A program made the position numbers and the translations under genes. DNA of 50,173 bases from positions 1 to 50,173 of the forward strand of contig DAOOIT010000045.1 in the NCBI GenBank assembly GCA_035384565.1. The letters are read 5' to 3'. Below the pieces are notes generated by a model. It was not told where the DNA came from, searched no databases, and saw only the letters and a list, made by a program, of their open reading frames with translations. Positions 24,237-32,408 of this stretch are shown one piece after another; position 1 is the stretch's first letter, and each line of letters opens with the position of its first letter. Source of the DNA: Planctomycetota bacterium (GTDB taxonomy: Bacteria; Planctomycetota; PUPC01; DSUN01).

Positions 24237-24436
24237 CCCACAGCCACCTCGAGCACCTTCGCGCCAGGGGCGAGTTCCACGTCACTCGGCTCGAGGTAGA
24301 GGGCGATGGCTTCTTTAATGTTCTCGAGCGCCTCCTCCTCTGTCTCGCCGCACGAGGCGCAGCCAGGAAGCTCGGGGCACCACACCGCCCAGTCGCCAGT
24401 CTCGGGGTCCTGCTCGACCACGATGCGCCATTTCAT
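24233..24436 (-). CDS. hicB: HicB antitoxin, short form
   Basis: The 67-residue protein carries the degenerate RNase H-like HicB domain: VEQDPETGDWAVWCPELPGCASCGETEEEALENIKEAIALYLE. The usual C-terminal ribbon-helix-helix or HTH DNA-binding domain is absent, as in short HicB variants. It should neutralise HicA by direct binding. How it would repress its promoter without a DNA-binding domain is unclear. It starts at ATG 24436 behind GGAGAG. The promoter region contains an inverted repeat at 24476-24489. Confidence 0.88.
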   Translation of the reverse strand: MKWRIVVEQDPETGDWAVWCPELPGCASCGETEEEALENIKEAIALYLEPSDVELAPGAKVLEVAVG

Positions 24437-24463
24437 TTATCGCTCTCCTGCCCCCCTTCCATC

Positions 24464-24491
24464 AGTATAGCCTGCGCAACGTTCGTTGCAA
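24464..24491 (-). promoter_or_regulatory. Promoter of hicB-hicA-decarboxylase operon
   Basis: TTGCAA (24486-24491), 16 bp, TATACT (24464-24469) on the minus strand. Confidence 0.65.
24476..24489. promoter_or_regulatory. Putative HicAB operator
   Basis: GCAACG-TT-CGTTGC, an inverted repeat with 6-bp arms, overlaps the -35 box and spacer of the hicB promoter. The location is that of a repressor site; the link to HicAB is inference. Confidence 0.5.
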
Positions 24492-24506
24492 GCGGGTGTC
24501 TCTCGC

Positions 24507-26744
24507 TCACCTGACGACGAGCCAGTGGAGCGTGGCCCCTTCGGGCGCGGGTTTGTCGAAGGCGACGGCGAAGCCCTTCTCGGTCTGCTGGGTGACGGCG
24601 CGGGCGGTGAGCCACGATTGCTCGATGAAGACGGCGTAGGCGGCGTCGGGCTCAGGCTGGGGGAAGGCTACGGCGAACGATGTGGCCCCGGCGGGGATCT
24701 TGGCGGCGATGCCGCGGAGGTTGCGGGCGGGCTTCTCGGTGGCCGAGAGGCCGCCCGCGCGCACGACCCCCGCGCCGCCGGTGTCCACGTTGCCGCCGCG
24801 GACCTCGAGGTCGCCCGTCTCCGGCGAGACGCCGAGCGAGGTGCGCTGGCCACGCCGCGTCGCCCACTGAAGGGTCTGTGGGCGATTGGGCTGGCGGAGC
24901 AGGATGGCCGCGTCGGCGAAGTCGGCCTTGCAGTCGAGGCCCACTTCGGCGGCGGACTCGATGGCGAGCACGGAACCCCACGCCGGGCGTCGCGTGCGGC
25001 TCTTCGCCGCGGCATCGAGCGTCGTCGGGCCGCCGCGGACGGCGAGGCACTGGTCGCGCGGCACGGTGCCCAGGTTCGCAATGTCGAACACGGGCGAGGG
25101 GAAGGCGCCGGGCACCTCGTCCCAGAGGAACGCCCGGAAGGCCAGGGGCTTGAAGGGGTCGGGGCCGATGGCCTGCTCGATGGGGTCGCCGGGGGCGAAA
25201 TCGTGCGGCGTACCGCGATCGGCATAGGGGGCGAGCACGAGGGTCGTGCGCCCGGCGATTCCCGCCGACGGGCCGCCGGGCGTGACGCCGCGCGAGAGGT
25301 CGCAGGGGTAGGCGCCCGGGGCGATGATGTACCGGAGCGGGCGGAGATGCCCGTCGCGGCTGTAGTTCTCGGGGTCGAAGAGGGTCGGGCTGCCGGCGCT
25401 CTTCGCTCCCCACCAGAAGCGGCGGATGCGGAGGTCCTTGGTGCCATCGGCGTGGGCCGTCAGCTCGGTGATCTCGTACCAGCGGCGGAGCCGGCCTTCG
25501 ACGAGCTCTGACGGCTCATCCACGGCGAAGAAACGGCCGATGACGGCCTCGGTCCACGGGCAGTCCTTATCCCCACGGATGAGGCCGCCCATGCGCAGTT
25601 CCTTCGCGCCCTTCTGCACGCCGTCCACCAGCGTCGTCGGATAGGCTTTGCCCTCGAGCACGCTGCCGCCGCCCGCGTCGGGGTCGGAGGCCGAGCTGGG
25701 AGCGACGATGAGCACGCGGCCCCCGGTGATGGCCTTCGTGGGGTTCAGGTTGATGAGGGGGCGGGTGTTGGCGAGGGTCTCGGCGTTGGCGGCGCCGGTG
25801 TAGACGACCTCGCCCGTTTCGGCGTTCGCGGCCTGCACGCTCGCGCGGAAGACGTTGGTGAGGCTGCGGATGTAGGTGGCGTAGCAGACGCCGTTCTCGT
25901 CGCCGGCGGCCGAGTGCACGTCGCCCATGTACCCGAAGTCGGTGGCCACGAGATAGGCGTCGCCGCAGGCGTAGTGGTGGCGTTTGACGAAGAGGTCGAA
26001 CGTCTGGTTCGCCGCGTTCGCGTTGGTGGTCATCACAAGCGGCTGGGTGTGGTTCTTGTTGTGCACGATGGCGCCGCGTTCGTGGTCGCTCGTGGTGTCG
26101 GCCACGAAGTAGGGCTTGCGCCGTTCGGGGTCGTAGCCGAGGGCTTTCACCCACACGCGCGCCACGCCGCCGCCGTAGCCCGGGCCGCCATGCACATTGA
26201 GGAATTGCCCCACGAAGAGGCCGCGAATCGTGGGCACGTAGAAGCGGCGGTCGGCGCCCGCTCTCACAGGCTCCTGAAGCCAGTCGAGGTAGCTGCTGGC
26301 GCCGTGGACGATGTTGTTCTCGATCTCCATCGCGGGGTAGAAGCCCCAGTGGGGCAGGCTGTCGCCGGGCGGCATGCGCAGGGTGCGGGCCACCTTCCAG
26401 CCGGTCATCTGCGGCACGCGGACCGTGAGGGTGCCGCCGCGCAGGTCGAGCACGGTGACGCCGGGGCCGGCGCGCCAGCCTTTGGCCGGCGCCGGCGGCG
26501 GGGGCTCGCGACGGAGCGATTGGCCCGCGTTCTCACAGCTCCAGCCCGCGGGCGCCTCGGGCGGGATGATCAGAACTCCGCCCGGATCGCCCAGGGCCGT
26601 CAGGGCCTTCTGGAACGCCGCCGTGGCCTCGGCCGGGGTGCCGATCGGCCCGAAATCCGCCAGCGAGTGCACGGTCTCTCCTGCCGCCGCCCCCGCGGTC
26701 GGCGAGAGCAGGGCCCACACGGTGAACACCAGAAGCCGTCGCAT
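24507..26744 (-). CDS. Large secreted protein with pectate-lyase-like (beta-helix) N-terminal region
   Basis: I choose ATG 26744 (MRRLLVF), 5 bp after GGAGAG, giving 745 residues with a signal peptide (1 to about 23). The ATG at 26774 is close to the promoter and has no binding site. The start of the mature protein, VHSLADFGPIGTPAEATAAFQKAL followed by GGVLIIPPEAPAGW, resembles the opening of pectate-lyase superfamily (right-handed beta-helix) proteins. The central part is rich in short beta strands and Gly/Asn turns. The last about 60 residues (AYAVFIEQSWLTARAVTQQTEKGF...LHWLVVR) look like a small beta-sandwich of the kind found at the ends of tail-fibre or polysaccharide-lyase proteins. The catalytic site is not identifiable. 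It is transcribed divergently from the DUF1080 gene. Confidence 0.7.
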   Translation of the reverse strand: MRRLLVFTVWALLSPTAGAAAGETVHSLADFGPIGTPAEATAAFQKALTALGDPGGVLIIPPEAPAGWSCENAGQSLRREPPPPAPAKGWRAGPGVTVLDLRGGTLTVRVPQMTGWKVARTLRMPPGDSLPHWGFYPAMEIENNIVHGASSYLDWLQEPVRAGADRRFYVPTIRGLFVGQFLNVHGGPGYGGGVARVWVKALGYDPERRKPYFVADTTSDHERGAIVHNKNHTQPLVMTTNANAANQTFDLFVKRHHYACGDAYLVATDFGYMGDVHSAAGDENGVCYATYIRSLTNVFRASVQAANAETGEVVYTGAANAETLANTRPLINLNPTKAITGGRVLIVAPSSASDPDAGGGSVLEGKAYPTTLVDGVQKGAKELRMGGLIRGDKDCPWTEAVIGRFFAVDEPSELVEGRLRRWYEITELTAHADGTKDLRIRRFWWGAKSAGSPTLFDPENYSRDGHLRPLRYIIAPGAYPCDLSRGVTPGGPSAGIAGRTTLVLAPYADRGTPHDFAPGDPIEQAIGPDPFKPLAFRAFLWDEVPGAFPSPVFDIANLGTVPRDQCLAVRGGPTTLDAAAKSRTRRPAWGSVLAIESAAEVGLDCKADFADAAILLRQPNRPQTLQWATRRGQRTSLGVSPETGDLEVRGGNVDTGGAGVVRAGGLSATEKPARNLRGIAAKIPAGATSFAVAFPQPEPDAAYAVFIEQSWLTARAVTQQTEKGFAVAFDKPAPEGATLHWLVVR

Positions 26745-26782
26745 ACGCGCTCTCCAGTATCGGGGTCGGAACATGCGATGTC

Positions 26783-26811
26783 AGCATAGGGCATGCCCTG
26801 GTCGAGCGCAA
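26783..26811 (-). promoter_or_regulatory. Promoter of the beta-helix protein gene
   Basis: TTGCGC (26806-26811), 17 bp, TATGCT (26783-26788) on the minus strand. Confidence 0.55.
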
Positions 26812-26830
26812 GCGGCGGAGAGCGGGGCAT

Positions 26831-26859
26831 TTGACAAGCCTCCCTGCCCGCGCTACCGT
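26831..26859 (+). promoter_or_regulatory. Promoter of the DUF1080 gene
   Basis: TTGACA (26831-26836), 17 bp, TACCGT (26854-26859). Its -35 lies 19 bp from the divergent -35 of the beta-helix gene. Confidence 0.65.
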
Positions 26860-26913
26860 GTTCGAGAGGCCGAAACGCACGCTGGGGAGAGGAACCGAAA
26901 TGGAGGATGGGAC

Positions 26914-27540
26914 ATGCGACGAGCCGTGGCATGGATGGTTCTGCTGGGGGCTGTGGCCCTGGCGGCCGACAACACGCCGCCCGAGGGCTTCACCGCGCTC
27001 TTCAACGGCAAGGACCTCACAGGCTGGGGCGCCGGCGTGGGCAAGCCGGCCACCGAGAAGCAGATCGCCGAGTGGAAGGTCGAGGACGGCATCATCAAGT
27101 ACACCGGCAAGGATGGCGATCTGTGGACGACGAAGAGCTTCAAGGACTTCGTGCTGATGGTCGAGTGGCGGCTGCCGGCGCCGGGCGACAGCGGCATCTA
27201 CGTGCGCGGCTCGTCGAAATGCCAGGCGAACATTTGGGTGAGCGAGCTCGGCTCGGGCGAGGTCTATGGCTACCGCACCGACGGCAGCCTGCCCGAGGAG
27301 ATTCGCAAGGCGGCCACACCCTCGAAGGAGGCCGACAAGCCGGTGGGCGAATGGAACGCCTTCGTCATCACGGTCAAAGGCGACCGCATGACGGTCGAGC
27401 TGAACGGCGAGAAGGTGATTGACGGGCTCCAGATGGTCAAGTGCCCGGCCGAGGGGCCCATCGCCCTCCAGAACCACGGCAATCCGCTGGAGTTCAGGAA
27501 CATCTACATCAAGGAGCTCACGGACGAGCCGGCGAAGTGA
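26914..27540 (+). CDS. Secreted DUF1080 protein (3-keto-disaccharide hydrolase domain)
   Basis: The 208-residue protein starts at ATG 26914 behind GGAGG and has a short signal peptide (MRRAVAWMVLLGAVALAA). The mature part is a single DUF1080 concanavalin-like sandwich: EGFTALFNGKDLTGW at the start, WKVEDGIIKYTGKDGDLWTTKSFKDFVL, LPAPGDSGIYVRG, WNAFVITVKGDRMTVELNGEKV, and the closing GPIALQNHGNPLEFRNIYIKEL. This domain is very abundant in Planctomycetota and related phyla. Some members cleave 3-keto-glycosides made by periplasmic or cytoplasmic oxidoreductases of the Gfo/Idh/MocA type, one of which is encoded 0.8 kb downstream on the other strand. A terminator-like hairpin follows. Confidence 0.9.
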   Translation: MRRAVAWMVLLGAVALAADNTPPEGFTALFNGKDLTGWGAGVGKPATEKQIAEWKVEDGIIKYTGKDGDLWTTKSFKDFVLMVEWRLPAPGDSGIYVRGSSKCQANIWVSELGSGEVYGYRTDGSLPEEIRKAATPSKEADKPVGEWNAFVITVKGDRMTVELNGEKVIDGLQMVKCPAEGPIALQNHGNPLEFRNIYIKELTDEPAK

Positions 27541-27610
27541 GCCTCGTGCCCGCCAGCGCCTGACACAAGCGGGCTGCGCCGCCGCGCGAGGGCGGCAGCC
27601 GATCGGAGAG

Positions 27611-27643
27611 CCGCCGGTTCCCCAGGGGGGCCGGCGGTTTCTC
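27611..27643 (+). terminator. Intrinsic terminator-like hairpin
   Basis: Stem CCGCCGG (27611-27617) pairs with CCGGCGG (27631-27637), an inner CCCC/GGGG extends the stem, and a TTTCTCT tract follows. It lies between the convergent DUF1080 and MarC genes. Confidence 0.65.
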
Positions 27644-28248
27644 TATGGGGCGAGGTGGAAGATCGTCTTGACGCCGGCGATGATGAAGTGCACGCCGATA
27701 GCGATGATGAAGATGCGCATGATGCGCGAGGCAATGAGCAGGCCGAAGCTGCCGAGCAGCCGGCGAATCGGCTCATCGAGCCAGAAAATGACCCGCGTGA
27801 GGGCGAACACGATGGCGCCGGCCAGCAGGGCATGCAGTTCGCCGTGCCGCTCGACGATCAGCATCGTCGTCACGATCGCTCCCGGCCCCACCAGCAGGGG
27901 GCAGGCCATCGGCACGGCGGCGATCTCCAGCCCGCGGGGCTGCCGCCTCGCCTCGGCCGCCTCGGGCTCCCGCGATGTCACCATCGCGTGAATCCCCACC
28001 GCTGCCAGCAGCAGGCCGCCCGCGATCTGGAACTCCGGCACCTCGATCTGGAAGACCTTCTTCAGCACGAAGCGCCCGGCCACGGCGAACGCCACGATGA
28101 TCACGAACCCGACGGTGGTGGCGACATGGTAGGCCCGCCGCCGCAGCCGCGGCTCCATGCCCTCCATCAGGTCCACGAAAATGGGCAGATTCCCCGGCGC
28201 ATCCACGATGGCGAACAGGAAGATCACGCTGTCGAGGAGTTCGCGCAC
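27643..28248 (-). CDS. MarC family integral membrane protein
   Basis: The product is 201 residues from GTG 28248 (VRELLDSVIF). The reading frame extends to an ATG at 28299, but that ATG sits at the edge of a palindromic repeat and the extra residues (ALPRAFRPAGG) are repeat-derived. Six hydrophobic segments and the family motifs FAIVDAPGNLPIF (near the N terminus) and PLLVGPGAIVTTML (about 120) identify MarC/UPF0056. The substrate of MarC proteins is unknown; the older multidrug-resistance link has not held up for E. coli MarC. It is in the same direction as the upstream oxidoreductase, 81 bp away, with a family A variant between them. Confidence 0.88.
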   Translation of the reverse strand: MRELLDSVIFLFAIVDAPGNLPIFVDLMEGMEPRLRRRAYHVATTVGFVIIVAFAVAGRFVLKKVFQIEVPEFQIAGGLLLAAVGIHAMVTSREPEAAEARRQPRGLEIAAVPMACPLLVGPGAIVTTMLIVERHGELHALLAGAIVFALTRVIFWLDEPIRRLLGSFGLLIASRIMRIFIIAIGVHFIIAGVKTIFHLAP

Positions 28249-28262
28249 GCCACACCATGCCC

Positions 28263-28296
28263 GCCCTCCCGCAGGCCTGAAGGCCCGCGGGAGGGC
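28263..28296. repeat. Family A variant palindrome
   Basis: GCCCTCCCGC and GCGGGAGGGC form the outer arms. The centre AGGCCTGAAGGCC resembles the core of family B, so this copy looks like a hybrid of the two families. Confidence 0.7.
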
Positions 28297-28329
28297 CATT
28301 GGAGAGCAGCGGTCAACGGTCGAACCTGT

Positions 28330-29436
28330 TCACAGTCCCTTGAGGGCCGTGGACTTGCTTTTCTTCTCGATCTCAGCGGAGGTGACCTCGCGCCCGAGCT
28401 TCTGGGAGAGGTAGATGCCCTCGCTGACCTTCATGGTGGCCAGGGCGATGGCCGCGGTGTCAATGAGCTTGCACTTGCCGAGCAGCCCGGCGATCCAGTG
28501 GTGCTGCGGGCCGTCGTAGCAGGCGGTCTCGGGGAAGCAGGCGTGCCAGCGCCAGTCGCTGCCGCCGAGGTCGAAGGTGGCGTTCATCGGCATGTCGGCC
28601 ACGGTGGTGAAGAAGCCGAACGGGCTGAGCTTCACGCCGCCCTTCGAGCCGGCGATCATCGGGCTGTCGGTGCCGTCCGAGTGAATGGCCCAGCTCTCCT
28701 CGATGACGAAGCTGATGCCGCCCTGGAGGCGCACGAAGCCGAGGCCCAGTTCCTCGACCTCCCACGGGGCCGCCTTGGCGCGGTCCTCGTACTTGTCAAT
28801 CTCGTCGTGGGTGGCGCCGGTGACGGTCTGGATCGCCGGGTTGCCGATGAGGTAGAGGATGTTGGCGATGTGGTAGACGCCCATGTCGAAGAGCGCGCCG
28901 CCCTGCGCCGTCTTCCTGGTGACGAATTGCGGCGAGCCATAGCCGTCCACCCACGGGCGGCCGCGGCGGCGGAAGCCGTAGCTCTTGACGAAGTAGATCT
29001 TGCCCAGCAGCCCCTCGTCAATCAGGCGCTTGGCGGCCCGGGTCTCTTTGGAGAACAGCGTCGAGAGCTGAATCGAGAGCTTCCTGCCGCACTTCTTGGC
29101 CGTCTCGTACATGCGCTTGGCGTCGGGATAGGCGCCCGCCATCGGCTTCTCGCAGTAGACGTGCTTGCCCGCCTCCAGCGCCGCAATGGTCACCGGAGCG
29201 TGGTAGTTGTTGTGGAGGCACACGTCCACCGCGTCAATCTCGTCCATCTTCAGCATCTCGCGGAACTTCGTGAACACGCGCGGGATGCCGTTGGCGGCGG
29301 CTACGCGTTCCGCCTCGTCCTTGTTCACGTCGGCCACAGCCACGATCTCGCAGTCGGGCACGCTCTTGTAGGTGTTCACATGGCTCTTGCCGATCTGGCC
29401 CACGCCGATGATGCCGAGCCTGATCTTCCGACCCAT
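28330..29436 (-). CDS. Gfo/Idh/MocA family NAD(P)-dependent oxidoreductase
   Basis: The 368-residue protein starts at ATG 29436 (MGRKIRLGIIG), 6 bp after AGGAGAG; the longer frame to 29709 crosses the promoter. The Rossmann motif is GIIGVGQIGKSH (residues about 8-19). The catalytic lysine lies in CEKPMAG (about 95-101). The alpha/beta substrate domain has GGALFDMGVYHIANIL, with the usual D-x-G-x-H pattern. No Tat or Sec signal is visible, so it is cytoplasmic. The family oxidises or reduces sugars and inositols. With DUF1080 nearby, a role in 3-keto-sugar metabolism is plausible, but the substrate cannot be read from sequence. Confidence 0.9.
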   Translation of the reverse strand: MGRKIRLGIIGVGQIGKSHVNTYKSVPDCEIVAVADVNKDEAERVAAANGIPRVFTKFREMLKMDEIDAVDVCLHNNYHAPVTIAALEAGKHVYCEKPMAGAYPDAKRMYETAKKCGRKLSIQLSTLFSKETRAAKRLIDEGLLGKIYFVKSYGFRRRGRPWVDGYGSPQFVTRKTAQGGALFDMGVYHIANILYLIGNPAIQTVTGATHDEIDKYEDRAKAAPWEVEELGLGFVRLQGGISFVIEESWAIHSDGTDSPMIAGSKGGVKLSPFGFFTTVADMPMNATFDLGGSDWRWHACFPETACYDGPQHHWIAGLLGKCKLIDTAAIALATMKVSEGIYLSQKLGREVTSAEIEKKSKSTALKGL

Positions 29437-29502
29437 TTTCCGCTCTCCTTGCTCCAGGGGCTGCGAAGCTGCTGCGTGGCGCACCGTGCGCCCATGCTGC
29501 GT

Positions 29503-29530
29503 AGCATACACGTCTGCTCTGCTTTTGCAA
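29503..29530 (-). promoter_or_regulatory. Promoter of the oxidoreductase gene
   Basis: TTGCAA (29525-29530), 16 bp, TATGCT (29503-29508) on the minus strand. Confidence 0.55.
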
Positions 29531-29590
29531 GCGGATGTCATGGCCGGAGCACACCCCGAGGGGGGATTGCGACCCATCGGCGCTTCCCGC

Positions 29591-31024
29591 TCACCGGCCG
29601 TCGCTGAGGCGGACGACGATGGACCGGCGGAAGGGGGGGAGTTCGATGACCGCCTGCCGGGCGATGAGCGGGGTGGAGCGATTGGCCCAAGGGTCGTAGA
29701 CGAAGGCACTCGCCACGGGCCTGAGGGCGCCCAGAGGCCCCAGGTCCACGGTCGCGCCGCGGACCTCCTCGGGGGCCTGGCCGTCCCGCAGCTCGCTCAT
29801 CCAGGTGTTGGCCTTGTCGCGGCACCAGAGGACGAGGGTGTGTTTGCCCCGGAGGGCGTAGACGCGCAACCGCGGGTGCTCGAGCATCAGCGGCTCGAAG
29901 CCCTCGGCCGGCGGGTCAAGGCCCTTGACGGCCTGGGCGAAGCGCCCGAACTGCCACCAGAGGTCGTTCGCAGCCACGTAGACATCCCAGTGCCAGCACT
30001 GGCCGCTGCCCGCGGCTCCCGCGAAGAAGGGGGCGAAGAGCACGTCGTGGAGGATGATGCCGGCCTTGTCCTTGGCATAGAGCTTGAAGGGGCCGGTGTG
30101 GCGCGGCTCGACGGCGCCGCTCTCGGCCAGGATGACGGGGCGCTCGGGCTTCAGGGCGAGCAGCTCGCGCACCGCGTCGGCGGCCAACACGTCCACCGGG
30201 CCGTGGCAGACCTCGAGCTTCGCGCCCAGGTCGAGGTAGCGGTGCACCTGGGCCACGTCGTTGCCCTTCATCGTGGCGAGGCGGCGGTAGTTGTCGCGCG
30301 CCCAGTCGCCATCGTAGCTGCCCAGGCTCTGCATCGCCAAGTTCCGCGGGAAGAGCTTGTGGAGTTCGGCGAGCATCGTCTCGCTCCAGGCCATGTAGTC
30401 GCCGCCGTGCACGCAGTTGACTTCGTTCCATAGCTCCCAGCCGTAGACGATGGGGTCGTTGCCGTAGCGGTGGGCATACCAGGCGAGTTTGCGCTTGAAC
30501 TGCTCGCGGGGCGGGTCAGTGTCGAACCAGTCCTTGGTCGAGGCGGCGGGGCCGCTGCGCGAGGCGTGCTGCACGGGGTTGAGGGCCCAGGTCTTGCGGG
30601 GCGAGGCGGGGTCAATCTCGCGGAAGTGCTCGAGGGTCATCTTGATGCGAATGCCGTGCTTGCGGCCTAGGGCGAGGAGGGCGTCTATGCGCTTCGCCTT
30701 CGCTTCATCATAGGCGCCGGCCTTCTCGTGCTCCACGTCGAAGAAGCCGATGCTCAGCCACACGCGCAGGTGGTTGGCGCCGTGGGCCGCGAGGGCCTTC
30801 ATCCAGGCGTCGAACTGCGCGAGGCCCGCGGCCTCGTCGCCGCCGGCCCTGCCGGGGTGGATCATGTTCAGGCCGATGGGGATGTAGGGCTTGCCGTTCG
30901 TGAGCTCGAGGTAGCGCGGGTCGCGCGGGCTGACGCGCACAAACGCCTTCGCATCGTCTTCGCCTGCGAATGCCCCCGCAATTGCCATGGCCATCACCCC
31001 CAGAAGAGCAACTTGGCGCTGCAT
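29591..31024 (-). CDS. Secreted GH5-like glycoside hydrolase (clan GH-A)
   Basis: The 477-residue protein begins at ATG 31024 behind GGAGG and has a signal peptide ending near AFA-G (residue 20). The TIM barrel (about 35-390) shows NGKPYIPIGLNMIH at strand 1, GANHLRVWLSIG, the acid/base YGWELWNEVN (E201), VAQVHRYLD, and the nucleophile ILAESGA (E301). This two-glutamate arrangement is that of clan GH-A, closest to GH5 mannanase/cellulase-like proteins. The last about 80 residues form a small beta-sandwich. It is the last gene of a minus-strand operon, 16 bp after the propeller gene. It probably hydrolyses a beta-linked plant or algal polysaccharide outside the cytoplasm. Confidence 0.85.
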   Translation of the reverse strand: MQRQVALLGVMAMAIAGAFAGEDDAKAFVRVSPRDPRYLELTNGKPYIPIGLNMIHPGRAGGDEAAGLAQFDAWMKALAAHGANHLRVWLSIGFFDVEHEKAGAYDEAKAKRIDALLALGRKHGIRIKMTLEHFREIDPASPRKTWALNPVQHASRSGPAASTKDWFDTDPPREQFKRKLAWYAHRYGNDPIVYGWELWNEVNCVHGGDYMAWSETMLAELHKLFPRNLAMQSLGSYDGDWARDNYRRLATMKGNDVAQVHRYLDLGAKLEVCHGPVDVLAADAVRELLALKPERPVILAESGAVEPRHTGPFKLYAKDKAGIILHDVLFAPFFAGAAGSGQCWHWDVYVAANDLWWQFGRFAQAVKGLDPPAEGFEPLMLEHPRLRVYALRGKHTLVLWCRDKANTWMSELRDGQAPEEVRGATVDLGPLGALRPVASAFVYDPWANRSTPLIARQAVIELPPFRRSIVVRLSDGR

Positions 31025-31040
31025 CGTCTGCCTCCGCGAA

Positions 31041-32408
31041 TCAGGGCGCCAGCACGGCGAAGAAGCCCTCCTTCGGGTCGGTCTTCTCCTTGCCAGGGTC
31101 GGCGGCCTGGGGTTGGAGGGCGTCCTTGGTCGTGAAGATGTCGGCGGGGGCCTCGCCGCCGGCGAAGACGGCGCGGAGCTTGCCCTCGACTGTGCGGGCG
31201 TCCACCGCGTGGGCGGCGCCGTTGCCCAGGCGGGTGCAGGCGAGGCGCGTCTTGAGGTCGGGCGACATCACGAGGAGGAACGCGCCGCCCGTGTAATCGC
31301 TGCCACTGGGGTTGAGATCAATCGGCAGGCCGAACGCGGCGACGCCGACCACGTAAACGCGTCCCGCCTCGTCGGCATTGATCTCGCCGGTCTTGGTCGC
31401 CACGTAGTTGGCCCGGCCCTTGGCGAGCCGCCCGCAGAACTGCTGGCCCATGAGGTAATCGCCCGTGGCGGGCTCGTAGCGGGCGAAGAAGCACTTGTGC
31501 TCGGCCCGGGAGTTGTGGAACTGATGGTAGTGGTCGCCGCCGGCGAGGGTCACCTTGGCCATGATGTCGCGCGGGCTGTAGCGGAAGATGTGGTTGCCGC
31601 CGGCCACCTGAAACGTGACGTAGAGCTTGCCGTCGCGGCCGATCGTACAGCGGTCGCCGCGGGCGTCGGCCATGTTGTTCCCGCTCCGGTTGATGAAGCG
31701 GTCGGACTTCTCGTCGGTGTCCCAGTTGTAGTTCTCCCACTTGCGCGAGCCGTCGTAGGCGAGGCCGAAGATGTAGGGGATTTGGACGGGCTCGCGCTTC
31801 TTGCCGTCGAAGGCGTGGGCGTTGCGGAAGCCCGTGAAGACGACGGTCTTCGACGCCCCGTCAATGCACACGTCGCAGGTGAAGTTGCTCCCCTTCGCCG
31901 TGCCGAGCGGCTTGCCGTCGGGGTCGAAGACGTGAATGCTCCCGTCGGCGATAGCCGCGAAGTGGCCGTCTTTCGCCGCGTCCACGCGGGTGCAGTCCTT
32001 GAACTCCTTGCGGAGAAGCACCTTGTCGCCCGTCGGCGAGAGCTTGAGCAGGCCCTCGGCCCCCGCGGCGAGATACAGATTGTCCCTTTCGTCGAGTGCC
32101 AGGTCCTTGAGTTCCTTAGCGACTGCGGCGGAGCCGAGCAGTTTCCTGCCATCGGGGCTGAGGCGCAGGACGCAGCCATTCTTCCCTGCCTCCACATTCG
32201 GCCCGGCCACCTTCACCCCTGGCCCGAGATTGGCCGCCAGCACAATCGTCCCATCCCCCTGAATCCGCGCCCCAACCACGCGGTCGTCGAAGCCTGGCGC
32301 GCCGAGGAATGAGGCGGAGGTGATGTGGAAGTCCCCCGCGGCCTGTGCCCGAACACCTGACGCCAGCGCGAGAGACACCATCGCAATCGCGAACGGCCTG
32401 CCGATCAC
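31041..32408 (-). CDS. Secreted SMP-30/NHL-like beta-propeller protein
   Basis: The 455-residue protein starts at GTG 32408 (VIGRPFAIAMVSLALASGVRAQ), 6 bp after AAGGAG; the GTG overlaps the stop of the upstream nuclease gene as GTGA. The signal peptide ends near VRAQA. Repeated blade-like units (GVKVAGPNVEAGKNGCVLRLSPDGRKLL, LALDERDNLYLAAGAEGLLKLSPTGDKV, HFAAIADGSIHVFDPDGKPL, CTIGRDGKLYVTF) suggest a six-bladed propeller of the gluconolactonase/NHL type. No lactonase metal site is clear. The longer open frame to 32750 is an overlap with the nuclease gene and is rejected. Its pairing with the GH5-like gene suggests a shared extracellular role. Confidence 0.8.
   Translation of the reverse strand: MIGRPFAIAMVSLALASGVRAQAAGDFHITSASFLGAPGFDDRVVGARIQGDGTIVLAANLGPGVKVAGPNVEAGKNGCVLRLSPDGRKLLGSAAVAKELKDLALDERDNLYLAAGAEGLLKLSPTGDKVLLRKEFKDCTRVDAAKDGHFAAIADGSIHVFDPDGKPLGTAKGSNFTCDVCIDGASKTVVFTGFRNAHAFDGKKREPVQIPYIFGLAYDGSRKWENYNWDTDEKSDRFINRSGNNMADARGDRCTIGRDGKLYVTFQVAGGNHIFRYSPRDIMAKVTLAGGDHYHQFHNSRAEHKCFFARYEPATGDYLMGQQFCGRLAKGRANYVATKTGEINADEAGRVYVVGVAAFGLPIDLNPSGSDYTGGAFLLVMSPDLKTRLACTRLGNGAAHAVDARTVEGKLRAVFAGGEAPADIFTTKDALQPQAADPGKEKTDPKEGFFAVLAP

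Noticed and set aside
28249..28299. ATG 28299 as start of marC
   Set aside because: It lies at the edge of a palindromic repeat and adds repeat-derived residues; GTG 28248 fits the family N terminus.
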